Source: Oscillospiraceae bacterium (GTDB lineage Bacteria > Bacillota > Clostridia > Oscillospirales > Oscillospiraceae). Taken from it: a stretch of DNA of 51,391 bases. Made by a program: the position numbers and the translations under genes. Below, in pieces: positions 1 to 8,415 of this stretch. The notes under the pieces are model-generated. The model was not told the DNA's origin and made no database searches. It was given only the letters and a program-made list of their open reading frames with translations. The stretch covers positions 1 through 51,391 of the forward strand of contig JAFUFT010000055.1 in the NCBI GenBank assembly GCA_017469795.1, read 5' to 3'. How positions within the stretch are numbered: position 1 is the stretch's first letter; the number at the start of each line of letters is the position of its first letter.

Positions 1-154
1 ATTGGCAGACTTGACAACGGACGGATATCCTTGGGTATTTCCGCCAGACCGATTGCATCCTCATTCTATCAGCTTGAGCAACGAGATGGAAGATCGCCTG
101 ACTGGATGCCAGGGAGATCTACCAAATACATTGTAGTAGGGAAACTTTTGAAAT
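1..154. other. Window edge without a confident gene
   Basis: An open frame enters from base 1 on the plus strand and runs to a stop at 202-204, so it could be the 3' end of a gene converging on the PH-domain gene. Its third codon positions are not GC-rich, unlike the real genes nearby, and a second frame is also open to about 136. I cannot tell a truncated gene from chance here and recognise no family. Confidence 0.2.
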
Positions 155-583
155 TTAATAGTCGTCGTGGAGATCGTCGTCGAAGAAGTCGTCGTGATCG
201 ATGAGATCGTCGTGATCGTCGTATCCGTCGTGGGTATAGATCGTCTCGCCCACACGCATCCGCCGGGCGATCTTCAGCTCTTCCACGGTCTGATGCAGGA
301 GTTCTTTGACCTCCCGGGGACGCTTGATGTTCTTCAGCTCCAGGACCGGCAGGGACTTGTCCGAGGACTGGACGGTGATGGTGCCTACACCGAAGAGACG
401 CTGGCCCAGCGTGATGTTCAGGGAGATGTCCCGGACCCGGTACAGCAGAATCTCGTCATATTTGGTGTTGAGCAGGCCCTTCTCCAGAAACAGACGGTCC
501 TCGCTGAGGGCGTAGCGGGTAAAGCTCAGGGGCAGGCCAAGCCGCCGGCGGCGGTCATTCCAAAGGGTTTCCGGTTTTTTCAT
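155..583 (-). CDS. PH-domain (bPH2/DUF304-like) protein with acidic tail
   Basis: A 142-residue protein of the bacterial PH-like group. It has a short basic N-terminus, then a pattern of beta strands (roughly residues 20-95) with the family-like segment LYRVRDISL followed by a glycine-rich turn and a strand ending in LELKNI. Such domains are usually found on membrane-associated proteins; the molecular role is unknown. No membrane span is visible. The last 25 residues are almost entirely Asp and His and are encoded by a monotonous triplet tract. Its ATG overlaps the TGA of the glycosyltransferase gene upstream (ATGA), so the two are translationally coupled; AAAGGAGG lies at 593-600. The family call is by fold pattern only. 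Confidence 0.7.
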   Translation of the reverse strand: MKKPETLWNDRRRRLGLPLSFTRYALSEDRLFLEKGLLNTKYDEILLYRVRDISLNITLGQRLFGVGTITVQSSDKSLPVLELKNIKRPREVKELLHQTVEELKIARRMRVGETIYTHDGYDDHDDLIDHDDFFDDDLHDDY

Positions 584-1914
584 AGTGAGTTTCCTCCTTT
601 GATGGACTGTGATTTAAGATCCGGCGGGGAGATTTGCCGGTAGAGAGTCAGGGTCAGGTAGATCAGGGTCAGACCGTAGAGGGCGGCGAGCAGCTCCGTG
701 GACAAGATCCGCATCCCGCCGAAGAGATAGGAGCAGTAGATCAGGAATCCGCCCCCCAAAAGAATCAGGGTTACCGGCAGCCGTCTGGGGTGACAGGCTG
801 CGTAGACCACGGACAGTATCTCCGCAAGATAAAAATACCGTTCATGCATTCTCGGCAGCAGCCAGGGAATTGCCAGCGAGAACAGCAGCGCAAGATCCAT
901 CAGATCGGTAACGGTCAGATGCTCCGGATGCTGCAGGAACATGTAGAGCAGCAGCAGCGTGACGATCCCGGCCAGAAGTACGGAGGGAACCGCCAGATTG
1001 TTGAAATAATCATTGGGGATCAGCGACCAGAAGGAGGGCGCCTTCAGACTCAGATAGGGGTAGGCGTTAGTCTGGTTCAGATAGATGCCGAAGGTGTCTG
1101 AGAAGCTCCGGCCGGCCAGAAGCGCCGGAAACATGATCACGATAAAAGCGCCGGGAAAGACGGCCAGATGTTTCGGCTTCAGATATTCCCGCACCAGCAG
1201 AAATGCCGCAATGGGCAGTATAAACACCGCCTGAAGCTTAAAGGAGAAGGAGAGCGCCAGCAGAATCATAGATTGGATCGGGCTTTTTTTCAGTCCGAAA
1301 TACAGGCCCCACAGGGCAAAACAGGCGTAGACTCCGTCGCACTGGCCCCAATAGGCGCTGTTGAGGAACACCGTGGGCGCCAGCAGCGCACCGAAAAAGG
1401 CAGCCAGTACCGGGCCGTCCCGCCGGACCGTCAGCCGGACCAGCTTTGCCGCCGCCAGCGCAAGGAACAGGTCCGCCAGCACGGAGATCAGCTTGATGCA
1501 GTAGAGATCATAGAGCGGCAGCCGGGAAATGAGCAGCAGGAGATACAGATAGGGCATATTGTAATCCCCGATGGGCGTGCGGAGCGCCTGCTGGATGGAC
1601 ATATTCCGCATGGTATCCGTCCAGGGACCCAGAAAGCTCACATAGTCCGGGGAGATATAGTCAAAAAAGCTCAGTCGGAACTGTACGCACAGATAGAGAC
1701 CCGCGATAGCACAGACCGTGTGCCGAAGTCCGAACAGGGGATACCGGAGCAGCAGCAGGGAAACCCCAGCCCAGCACACAAGCGCCAGAATCTCGCAGCC
1801 TACGGCCCCCCGGCCATGCAGGGTGGAGCAGGCCATCACGGAGGAAACGAGCATGCCGATGGCACCGCAGATCAGAAGAATCGGGTCTGCAAGCCGGGTC
1901 TGTTTTGAGGACAA
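580..1914 (-). CDS. GT-C family membrane glycosyltransferase (Gpi18-like)
   Basis: A polytopic membrane protein of about 444 residues with 10 or more hydrophobic segments. It resembles GT-C mannosyltransferase-type enzymes that use polyprenyl-phosphate sugars on the outer face of the membrane. Supporting motifs are SAYWGQCDGVY in the middle and LPRMHERYFYLAE near the C-terminus, both typical of the Gpi18/PIG-V-like group; the sugar and acceptor are not predictable. The longest frame starts at a GTG (1921-1923), but that GTG sits inside the ribosome site GGAGGTGAT. A TTG at 1912-1914, eight bases downstream of GGAGG, is the better start. A promoter lies at 1943-1971. The downstream PH-domain gene overlaps by 4 bp. 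Confidence 0.75.
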   Translation of the reverse strand: MSSKQTRLADPILLICGAIGMLVSSVMACSTLHGRGAVGCEILALVCWAGVSLLLLRYPLFGLRHTVCAIAGLYLCVQFRLSFFDYISPDYVSFLGPWTDTMRNMSIQQALRTPIGDYNMPYLYLLLLISRLPLYDLYCIKLISVLADLFLALAAAKLVRLTVRRDGPVLAAFFGALLAPTVFLNSAYWGQCDGVYACFALWGLYFGLKKSPIQSMILLALSFSFKLQAVFILPIAAFLLVREYLKPKHLAVFPGAFIVIMFPALLAGRSFSDTFGIYLNQTNAYPYLSLKAPSFWSLIPNDYFNNLAVPSVLLAGIVTLLLLYMFLQHPEHLTVTDLMDLALLFSLAIPWLLPRMHERYFYLAEILSVVYAACHPRRLPVTLILLGGGFLIYCSYLFGGMRILSTELLAALYGLTLIYLTLTLYRQISPPDLKSQSIKGGNSL

Positions 1915-1942
1915 GGGAATCACCTCCGCATGAATACACTCT

Positions 1943-1971
1943 ATTATAACAGATATTCCCCCGATTGAAAA
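1943..1971 (-). promoter_or_regulatory. Sigma-A promoter for the glycosyltransferase/PH operon
   Basis: Read on the minus strand: -35 TTTTCA, 17-base spacer, -10 TATAAT. It lies between the ackA terminator and the glycosyltransferase start. Confidence 0.6.
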
Positions 1972-2003
1972 GAGAAAAACCGCCGCGGGAGGCCCCGCGG
2001 CGG
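1971..2003 (-). terminator. Intrinsic terminator of ackA
   Basis: A perfect 10-bp stem CCGCCGCGGG/CCCGCGGCGG (1980-1989 with 1994-2003) and a four-base loop are followed on the minus strand by TTTTTC. It lies about 20 bases after the ackA stop. Confidence 0.92.
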
Positions 2004-2024
2004 AAATCTTGCGAAGAAAAAGGT

Positions 2025-3224
2025 TTAGCCGACCAGCTCGGCGGTGTCCTTGGCGATCATCAGCTCTTCGTTGGTGGGGATGACCAGGACCTTGACGGGG
2101 CTTCCCTCGGGGGAGACGATGCGCTCCTCGCCGCGGAAGTTGTTCTTCTCGGGGTCGATGGAGATGCCCATGAATTGCAGGCCGTCTACAAAGCGCAGAC
2201 GCAGGTCGGCGGAGTTCTCGCCCACGCCGGCGGTGAAGATCACGGCGTCCACCCCGCCCATGGCGGCGGCGTACTCGCCGATCATCTTGCGGACCTTGTA
2301 GGCAAAGACCTCAACGGCCAGGGCGGCGCGCTGGTTGCCCTCGGCGGCGGCGTCGTCCAGATCACGGAAGTCGGAGGACACGCCGGAAATACCCAGCACG
2401 CCGGACTTCTTGTTGAGGATGGTCATCATCTCATCCATGGAGAGGTTGTACTGCTTCATCAGGTATTCCATGATGCCCGCATCCATGTCGCCGGAGCGGG
2501 TGCCCATGGGAAGACCGGCCAGAGGCGTCAGGCCCATGGAGGTGTCCACGCTCTTGCCGCCGTCCACAGCGGTAATGGAGGAACCGTTGCCCAGATGGCA
2601 GGAGACGATCTTCAGCTCCTCGATGGGTTTGCCGAGGATCTCGGCGCAGCGCTGGGACACATAGCGGTGAGAGGTGCCGTGGAAGCCGTAGCGGCGCATC
2701 TTGTCCTTCTGATAGTACTCATAGGGGATGGCGTAGGTAAAGGCCTTGGGAGGCATGGTCTGATGGAACGCGGTGTCGAACACAGCCACCATGGGAACAC
2801 CGGGCATCTTGGCCTGGCAGGCGCGGATACCGATGAGGTTGGCGGGGTTGTGCAGGGGCGCCAGGGGGTTGCACTCATAGATGGCGTCCATGACCTCGTC
2901 GGTGATGACCACGGAGGAGGCGAACTTCTCACCGCCGTGGACCACGCGATGGCCTACCGCGTCGATCTCGCTCATGGAGGCGATGACGCCGTTCTTCTCG
3001 TCCACCAGGGCATTAAGGACAGCCTCAATGGCCTCGGCGTGAGTGGGCATGGCCACGTCGATGGCGTCCAAGGTCTGCTTGCCGGCCACCTGGGGCTTGT
3101 AGGTGAACTTGCCGTCGATGCCGATGCGCTCGCAAAGGCCCTTGGCCAGAAGCTCACCGTTCTCAGGATTCAGCAGCTGATACTTCAGAGAAGAGCTGCC
3201 CGCGTTGATAACCAGTACGTTCAT
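2025..3224 (-). CDS. ackA: Acetate kinase
   Basis: A 399-residue cytoplasmic ASKHA-fold kinase that interconverts acetyl phosphate + ADP and acetate + ATP, the ATP-yielding last step of acetate fermentation. It opens with [17 protein letters not shown], the family's N-terminal phosphate-binding signature, and contains the second signature around [10 protein letters not shown]. It matches the usual family length of about 400. The frame could start further upstream, but ATG 3222-3224 gives the canonical N-terminus and has AGGAG eight bases before it. Phosphotransacetylase is not next to it. It diverges from tmcAL, and its leader contains a terminator-like hairpin (3257-3302). Confidence 0.98.
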   Translation of the reverse strand: MNVLVINAGSSSLKYQLLNPENGELLAKGLCERIGIDGKFTYKPQVAGKQTLDAIDVAMPTHAEAIEAVLNALVDEKNGVIASMSEIDAVGHRVVHGGEKFASSVVITDEVMDAIYECNPLAPLHNPANLIGIRACQAKMPGVPMVAVFDTAFHQTMPPKAFTYAIPYEYYQKDKMRRYGFHGTSHRYVSQRCAEILGKPIEELKIVSCHLGNGSSITAVDGGKSVDTSMGLTPLAGLPMGTRSGDMDAGIMEYLMKQYNLSMDEMMTILNKKSGVLGISGVSSDFRDLDDAAAEGNQRAALAVEVFAYKVRKMIGEYAAAMGGVDAVIFTAGVGENSADLRLRFVDGLQFMGISIDPEKNNFRGEERIVSPEGSPVKVLVIPTNEELMIAKDTAELVG

Positions 3225-3256
3225 TGGAATCACTCCTAAATTAAAAGTAATAACTT

Positions 3257-3302
3257 GAAAAAGACCCGTGCGCCGTTTACAATAGGGCCAGAAACACACG
3301 GG
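3257..3302 (-). terminator. Terminator-like hairpin in the ackA leader
   Basis: On the minus strand, CCCGTGTG (3295-3302) pairs with CGCACGGG (3265-3272, one G-U pair) and is followed by TCTTTTTC. It lies between the predicted ackA start point (about 3304) and the start codon, so transcription would meet it at once. It could be an attenuator. Confidence 0.55.
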
Positions 3303-3311
3303 CTACCATCT

Positions 3312-3340
3312 ATTGTAATACAATTTTTCCGGACCGACAA
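3312..3340 (-). promoter_or_regulatory. Putative ackA promoter
   Basis: Minus strand: -35 TTGTCG, 17-base spacer, -10 TACAAT. The -10 lies inside a dyad, ATTGT-AAT-ACAAT (3312-3324), that could bind a regulator or serve both strands. Confidence 0.5.
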
Positions 3341-3368
3341 CTGTTATTTTGTGAAATGGGGTATTTTT

Positions 3369-4451
3369 GTGCGGATTGCCGCCATTATTTGTGAATACAA
3401 TCCCTTCCACGGGGGACACCGGCATCAGATCGAAGCGGTCCGGGCGCATCTGGGAACGGATACCGGGGTCCTGTGCCTGATGAGTGGGAACTACGTGCAA
3501 CGGGGGGAGCCCGCGATCCTGGACAAATGGACCCGGGCGGAGGCGGCGGTCCGGGGCGGCGCTGATCTGGTGCTGGAGCTGCCGCTGACGGCGGCGGTCA
3601 ACGCGGCGGGGTATTTTGCCGCCGGCGGGGTGGACTGCCTGGAGAAGCTCGGCTGCGTGACGGATCTGTGCTTCGGCACGGAGGGGACGGACACGCAGAC
3701 GCTGCGGAAGAACGCCCGGATCATGGAGACGGAGGAATATGAGGCGGCGCTGCGGGAGAAGCTGAGCACCGGGGTGTCCTTTGCCCGGGCCAGAGAACTG
3801 GCTCTGACCGCTCTTGGCGGGGACGGCGCCGTTCTGACCGGTCCCAACAACGCCCTGGGGGTGGATTATATCCGGCGGCTCATGCAGACGGGATCGCAGA
3901 TCGTTCCCGCGGCGATCCCACGCAGGGAGGGGCTTCCCTCCGCGTCGGAGCTTAGACGGGAGATGACAGGCCACCGGATCGGGAACGGGGAGCGGGCCAT
4001 GCTCTCTGTGCTGCGGACCTTGCCGGAGGAGGCTTTTTCCGAAATGCCATTCGGTTCCGAGGGCCTTTGGAGCAAGGTCATGCGGGCATGTCGGAACGAG
4101 AACAGCATCGAGGAGATCCTTGCGGCCTGTAAATCCAAGCGCTATACCATGTCCCGCCTGAAACGGATGCTGCTGTGCCTGTATCTGGGCCTGAGCCGGG
4201 AGGACCTGAGCCGGAAGAGCCCCTATCTCCGGGTGCTGGCCTTCAACGACCGGGGACGGCAGATCCTCCGGACGGCCAAGGAGACCTCCGCGCTCCCGCT
4301 GGTCTCCGGGAACCTGCCGGATACAGAGGCTGCCGGAGCGTATTTTGCGATGGAGTGCCGGGCCACCGATCTCTACGGCCTATTCGCACCGCCGGGAACG
4401 GTGGAGCCCGCGGGTCAGGAAAAGACCAGGGGACCGGTATATGTCCGATAA
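3369..4451 (+). CDS. tmcAL: tRNA(Met) cytidine acetate ligase (TmcAL/YlbM)
   Basis: A 360-residue nucleotidyltransferase-fold enzyme. The family (B. subtilis YlbM) activates acetate with ATP to acetyl-adenylate and acetylates C34 of elongator tRNA-Met. Signature features are the N-terminal IAAIICEYNPFHGGH, which includes the HxGH-type nucleotide-binding motif, then MSGNYVQRGEPAILDKW. The frame is open upstream, but the family begins a few residues before the IICEYNPFH motif, so the GTG at 3369 is chosen; its ribosome site is weak. It is slightly shorter than the usual 400 residues. It diverges from ackA, whose product is acetate, and is followed by rpmE with its own promoter. Confidence 0.9.
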   Translation: MRIAAIICEYNPFHGGHRHQIEAVRAHLGTDTGVLCLMSGNYVQRGEPAILDKWTRAEAAVRGGADLVLELPLTAAVNAAGYFAAGGVDCLEKLGCVTDLCFGTEGTDTQTLRKNARIMETEEYEAALREKLSTGVSFARARELALTALGGDGAVLTGPNNALGVDYIRRLMQTGSQIVPAAIPRREGLPSASELRREMTGHRIGNGERAMLSVLRTLPEEAFSEMPFGSEGLWSKVMRACRNENSIEEILAACKSKRYTMSRLKRMLLCLYLGLSREDLSRKSPYLRVLAFNDRGRQILRTAKETSALPLVSGNLPDTEAAGAYFAMECRATDLYGLFAPPGTVEPAGQEKTRGPVYVR

Positions 4452-4467
4452 AAAGTGAAAAATGTGC

Positions 4468-4496
4468 TTGCATTCCTGAAAAAACCGTGATATAAT
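4468..4496 (+). promoter_or_regulatory. Sigma-A promoter of rpmE
   Basis: -35 TTGCAT (4468-4473), 17-base spacer, -10 TATAAT (4491-4496), starting 16 bases after the tmcAL stop. A small hairpin GGCG/CGCC followed by TTTT lies in the leader and is too weak to call a terminator. Confidence 0.8.
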
Positions 4497-4560
4497 ACTC
4501 GGGCTACTAATAATAACGGGCGTATTGCGCCTTTTCTGGAACCGAAAGAGGTGAACAAAC

Positions 4561-4761
4561 GTGAAGAAGGGCATCCATCCCGATTATCAGCAGACGACCA
4601 TCCGCTGTGCATGCGGCGCCGTGTTTGAGACCGGGTCTACGAAAAAGGATATCAGAGTTGAAATCTGCTCCAAGTGTCACCCTTTCTATACCGGCAAGCA
4701 GAAGCTGGTTGACACTGGCGGACGTGTTGAGCGCTTCAACAGAAAGTTCGGCCTGAAGTAA
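4561..4761 (+). CDS. rpmE: Ribosomal protein bL31, zinc-binding type
   Basis: A 66-residue large-subunit ribosomal protein. It is the C+ (zinc-ribbon) form: cysteines in RCACG and in [10 protein letters not shown] provide the zinc site. It starts with GTG at 4561 preceded by AGAGGTG, and the N-terminus [10 protein letters not shown] is canonical. It is transcribed from its own promoter (4468-4496) and closed by a strong terminator (4774-4811), so it is a single-gene unit. Confidence 0.97.
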   Translation: MKKGIHPDYQQTTIRCACGAVFETGSTKKDIRVEICSKCHPFYTGKQKLVDTGGRVERFNRKFGLK

Positions 4762-4773
4762 GTATCCCGTCGA

Positions 4774-4811
4774 AGGGGCTGTTTCACTATGCTGTGAAAC
4801 AGCCCCTTTTT
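4774..4811 (+). terminator. Intrinsic terminator of rpmE
   Basis: A 14-bp perfect stem (4774-4787 with 4794-4807) with a six-base loop is followed by TTTTT. Confidence 0.95.
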
Positions 4812-4860
4812 GTTCATTTTCGAACCTATGGGGCAGATTCCCCGCGTTTGTGGAGGAACT

Positions 4861-6114
4861 ATGCAGGAACAACAGAAACTCAACCCCGAAAAAACCATAC
4901 TGGCCGGCCTGGACGCCGGCGTGTTTACCCGGACGGAGACCGCAACCGAATCGTCCATGGACGAGCTGGAGGCCCTGCTGGAAACGGCTGGGGGCGTATG
5001 CGTGGGGCGGCTGCTGCAGTCCCGATCCGCACCGGATCCCCATTCCTTTCTGGGCGAGGGAAAAGCGGAGGAGCTGCGTCAGGCGGTGGAGGCCACCGGT
5101 GCGGAGATGGTCATCTTCGACAACGAGCTGTCGCCCTCCCAGATCCGTTCCCTTGAAAAGATCACCGGCGCCACGGTCATCGACCGATCGGCGCTGATCC
5201 TGGATATCTTTGCCCAGCGGGCAAAGACCAAAGAAGGCCGGCTTCAGGTGGAGCTGGCCCAATACCAGTATCTGCTGCCACGGCTCTCCGGCATGGGCGC
5301 ATCCCTTTCCCGGCAAGGCGGCGGCATCGGCACACGGGGTCCCGGCGAGACCCGGCTGGAGACGGACCGGCGGCACATCCGGGAACGGATCTCCAGACTC
5401 CGGCAGGAGCTCAAAGAGGTGCGCCGGGTCCGGGAGACCCAGCGCCGCAGCCGGGAGAAGAATGACGTTCCCGTGGTGGCCCTCATCGGCTATACCAACG
5501 CGGGAAAGTCTACGCTGTTAAACGCGCTGACCGGGGCGGGAATCCCCGCCAACAACCGGCTGTTCGATACCCTGGACACCACCACCCGGCAGCTGGAGGT
5601 GTCCGATACGCTGACGGTGCTCCTGAGCGATACCGTCGGATTCATCGCCAAGCTGCCCCACCATCTGGTGGAGGCGTTCCAGGCCACCCTGGAGGAGCTG
5701 CAGTACGCGGATCTCCTGCTCCATGTGATCGACGCATCGGACCCCGAGCGGGATGCCCATATGGCGGTGGTGGAGGAGCTGGCGGCAAAGCTGGCCCCCG
5801 GCGTTCCCATGATCGAGGTCTACAACAAAGCCGATCTGACCGATCCCCGGGATATTCCCACGGGGGGGAGCCGGGTGACGATCTCCGCCAGATCCGGCGC
5901 AGGACTGGACAGGCTCCTGGAGTGTGTCGAGAAGAATCTGGACAACGGGACAAAGCGCGTCACGCTGCTGCTGCCCTACAGCGCGGCGGGGGAGCTGGAC
6001 CGGCTCCATCGGGAGGGCAAGGTGTTCTCCGCGGAGTACGAGAATGATGGCGTCCGGGTGGAGGCGGCGCTGAGCCTTGCGCTGCAGGGCCGGTACCGGG
6101 CGTATATCCAATAG
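4861..6114 (+). CDS. hflX: Ribosome-associated GTPase HflX
   Basis: A 417-residue GTPase of the HflX family, which binds the 50S subunit and splits or rescues stalled ribosomes. The N-terminal HflX domain (about residues 25-180) carries the glycine-rich SRQGGGIGTRGPGETRLETD loop that is diagnostic of the family. A helical arm follows, then the G domain with Walker A GYTNAGKST, DTVGF (G3) and NKAD (G4). The start at ATG 4861 has GGAGG five bases upstream; an earlier in-frame ATG lies in the rpmE terminator region and is rejected. A GNAT gene follows 11 bases later. Confidence 0.96.
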   Translation: MQEQQKLNPEKTILAGLDAGVFTRTETATESSMDELEALLETAGGVCVGRLLQSRSAPDPHSFLGEGKAEELRQAVEATGAEMVIFDNELSPSQIRSLEKITGATVIDRSALILDIFAQRAKTKEGRLQVELAQYQYLLPRLSGMGASLSRQGGGIGTRGPGETRLETDRRHIRERISRLRQELKEVRRVRETQRRSREKNDVPVVALIGYTNAGKSTLLNALTGAGIPANNRLFDTLDTTTRQLEVSDTLTVLLSDTVGFIAKLPHHLVEAFQATLEELQYADLLLHVIDASDPERDAHMAVVEELAAKLAPGVPMIEVYNKADLTDPRDIPTGGSRVTISARSGAGLDRLLECVEKNLDNGTKRVTLLLPYSAAGELDRLHREGKVFSAEYENDGVRVEAALSLALQGRYRAYIQ

Positions 6115-6125
6115 AAAGGAAACCC

Positions 6126-6689
6126 ATGAAACTCGAAACGAAGAGAATCGAAACAAAACGGCTCATTTTGCGTCCTTTTCAATTAGAGGACGCCCACGAT
6201 ATGTTTGTGAATTGGGCATCTGATCCGGAGGTCACGAAGTATCTTTCATGGCCTGCCTATACCAAAGAGCAGGATGCGGTGGGACGGATGCACTGGATGC
6301 GGGATCAGTATGCTGCGGGGAACGTGGGCGACTGGGCGATTGAACTCAAGGAAATCGGCCAGGTGATCGGCAGTATCGGGATCGTATCCAGGAACGATAA
6401 TGCAGACAGTGTTCACATCGGCTATTGCATCGGGCGGAGATGGTGGCATCAGGGCATCACATCAGAGGCCTTTTCTGCCGTGATTGATTACTGCTTCTCC
6501 GAAGGCGGTGTCAATCGTATCGAAACGCGGCATGCCCCTGCCAATCCATATTCCGGGGCGGTTATGCGGAAATGCGGCCTACGGTACGAAGGAACCCTCC
6601 GACAGTCCGATCGCTGCAATGCGGGGATTACCGATGCGGATTGGTATGCCATCCTGAAAGAGGACCGGCTGAAAGGACGAAATCCATGA
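6126..6689 (+). CDS. GNAT N-acetyltransferase (RimJ/RimL type)
   Basis: A 187-residue acetyl-CoA-dependent acetyltransferase. It begins with the typical beta1 sequence IETKRLILRPFQLEDA and has the acetyl-CoA-binding region around GYCIGRRWWHQGITSEA, with the ANPYSGAVMRKCGLRYEG segment usual at the C-terminal end of the fold. The group contains ribosomal-protein N-terminal acetylases and many enzymes acting on small molecules, so the substrate is unknown. Codon third positions are less GC-rich than in the flanking genes, which may mark a recent acquisition. Its TGA overlaps the ATG of the YigZ gene (ATGA). Confidence 0.88.
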   Translation: MKLETKRIETKRLILRPFQLEDAHDMFVNWASDPEVTKYLSWPAYTKEQDAVGRMHWMRDQYAAGNVGDWAIELKEIGQVIGSIGIVSRNDNADSVHIGYCIGRRWWHQGITSEAFSAVIDYCFSEGGVNRIETRHAPANPYSGAVMRKCGLRYEGTLRQSDRCNAGITDADWYAILKEDRLKGRNP

Positions 6690-7321
6690 CCGAATACTTC
6701 CTCCCAACCGGCTACGGCACTGCTGAGCATGTGGAGAAGAAATCCCGCTTCATCGGCCAGGTCTGGCCCGTGAGAACCGAGGCCGAGGCCCGGGAGAAGA
6801 TCGAGGCGGTGAAAAAGCAGTATCACGACGCGCGGCACAACTGCTGGTGTTATCTCCTGCGGGACGGGACCCTGCGCTACTCCGACGATGGGGAGCCCCA
6901 GGGGACGGCGGGACAGCCCATGCTGGAGGTGTTCACCCGGGAGGGAATCACTGACGCGGTGTGCGTGGTGACCCGGTATTTCGGCGGAATTCTTCTGGGT
7001 ACCGGCGGTCTGGCCCGGGCCTACACCAAGGGGGCGAAAGACGCGCTTTCGGCGGCGGGGATCAGTGTGGAACGGCTTTGGGACCGGCTCCTGGTGGCTT
7101 GCAGCTACAGCCTCTTTGAACGCATCCGGCAGGAGACGGAGAAATCCTTCGGCGTCATCGAGGACACGGACTTCGGCGCGGACGTGACGTTGACAGTGTT
7201 GATCCCGGAGATGGAGACAGAAAATTATGTCAACCAGCTGGTGGAACTTTCCTCTGGAACGGTGCAGGGGGAAAAGCTGGATCAGATGTTCCGGGGCGTG
7301 CCGGTGAAAAGTGAAGAGTGA
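6686..7321 (+). CDS. YigZ/IMPACT family protein
   Basis: A 211-residue protein of the UPF0029/YigZ family. The N-terminal IMPACT-type domain contains SRFIGQVWPV, the conserved DARHNCWCY, and SDDGEPQGTAGQPML followed by VTRYFGGILLGTGGLARAY, all family hallmarks. The C-terminal part is the DUF1949-like ferredoxin fold. Its biochemical role is not settled; links to translation have been proposed. ATG 6686 overlaps the previous stop and has AAAGGA upstream; a longer open frame begins inside the GNAT gene and is rejected. Confidence 0.92.
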   Translation: MTEYFLPTGYGTAEHVEKKSRFIGQVWPVRTEAEAREKIEAVKKQYHDARHNCWCYLLRDGTLRYSDDGEPQGTAGQPMLEVFTREGITDAVCVVTRYFGGILLGTGGLARAYTKGAKDALSAAGISVERLWDRLLVACSYSLFERIRQETEKSFGVIEDTDFGADVTLTVLIPEMETENYVNQLVELSSGTVQGEKLDQMFRGVPVKSEE

Positions 7322-7349
7322 AGAAGTGGAAGAGAGGAGGAAACATCGC

Positions 7350-8357
7350 ATGACCATTCGGGAAGAAATGGAGCGAGCAGAGCATACGTTTCTCGCTCCC
7401 TGGGCTGCATTTTCCGATCAGACGAAGGGACGGCTCCGGCCGGAGGAGGAGAGCGAGGTCCGTACCTGCTATCAGCGGGATGTGGACCGGATCGTGTACT
7501 CCAAGGCCTTCCGGCGGATGAAACACAAGACCCAGGTGTTTCTGCAGCCGGAGGGGGATCACTACCGGACCCGGCTGACCCACACGCTGGAGGTCATGCG
7601 CATTTCCAGGACCATCGCCCGGGCGCTGCGGCTCAACGAGGACCTGACGGAGGCCATCGCCTTCGGCCACGACCTGGGCCATACGCCCTTCGGCCACGCC
7701 GGAGAGAAGGCCCTGCGGGAGATCACCGGAAAACCATTCCATCACAATGAACAGTCTCTCCGGGTGGTGGACCTGCTGGAAAAGGACGGAGAGGGACTGA
7801 ACCTGTGCTATGAGACCCGGATGGGAATTGTGGGCCACACCGGGGAGCGGATCCCGGAAACGCTGGAGGGACAGATCGTCCGGATGGCGGACCGGATCGC
7901 CTACATCAACCACGACATCGACGACGCGCGGCGGGCAGGGATCCTGCGGAACGAGGATATTCCCCGGAACATTACGGATCTTCTGGGCCTGACGCACTCT
8001 GAACGGATCAACACCCTGGTGATGGATATCATTGAGTGCTCCCGGGAAAAGAACAGCCTGGAGCGGACGCCGGAGATCGCCCAGGCCATGGAGGACCTGC
8101 GGGACTTTATGTTCGAGCGGGTCTACCGGAATCCGGTGGCCAAGGGCGAGGAGCACAAGGCCAAAGACATCATCGGAGCGCTATATGAGCACTATATCTC
8201 CCATCCGGACGATCTGCCGGCGGACTTCCAGCCTCAGCTCAGCTTCGACGGGATCGAGCGGACGGTGCTGGATTATATCGCCGGAATGACGGACAAATAC
8301 GCGGTCTACAAGTTCAGCGAGATCTTCATCCCCACCGCATGGCAGGTCCGGGGCTGA
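7350..8357 (+). CDS. dgt: dGTPase-like HD phosphohydrolase
   Basis: A 335-residue member of the deoxyguanosinetriphosphate triphosphohydrolase family (dNTP to deoxynucleoside + triphosphate). The HD metal site is visible as the RLTHTLEVMR histidine and the AIAFGHDLGHTPFGHAGE motif, with a later RMADRIAYINHDIDDA aspartate. ATG 7350 has GAGGAGG nine bases upstream. The gene heads the dgt-dnaG-rpoD cluster common in Clostridia, where it takes the place held by other genes in Bacillus. Clostridial members are shorter than E. coli Dgt, and their substrate preference is often untested. Confidence 0.93.
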   Translation: MTIREEMERAEHTFLAPWAAFSDQTKGRLRPEEESEVRTCYQRDVDRIVYSKAFRRMKHKTQVFLQPEGDHYRTRLTHTLEVMRISRTIARALRLNEDLTEAIAFGHDLGHTPFGHAGEKALREITGKPFHHNEQSLRVVDLLEKDGEGLNLCYETRMGIVGHTGERIPETLEGQIVRMADRIAYINHDIDDARRAGILRNEDIPRNITDLLGLTHSERINTLVMDIIECSREKNSLERTPEIAQAMEDLRDFMFERVYRNPVAKGEEHKAKDIIGALYEHYISHPDDLPADFQPQLSFDGIERTVLDYIAGMTDKYAVYKFSEIFIPTAWQVRG

Positions 8358-8415
8358 GAAAAACGGGAGAATAAATGCGAAAGAAAGTGGAAACCATGCA
8401 AAGGAGGTGCGGACC

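Noticed and set aside
160..240. Possible tandem repeat or CRISPR-like array in the GTC/GAT tract
   Set aside because: It is a coding triplet tract for Asp/His residues without repeat-spacer structure.
1965..3239. 424-residue open frame antisense to ackA
   Set aside because: It mirrors acetate kinase codons; the product is a Gly/His/Val-rich sequence without family motifs, and no ribosome site is present. High-GC genes commonly leave such frames open.
4497..4560. Attenuator in the rpmE leader
   Set aside because: The GGCG/CGCC stem before TTTT has only four to five pairs; too weak to call.
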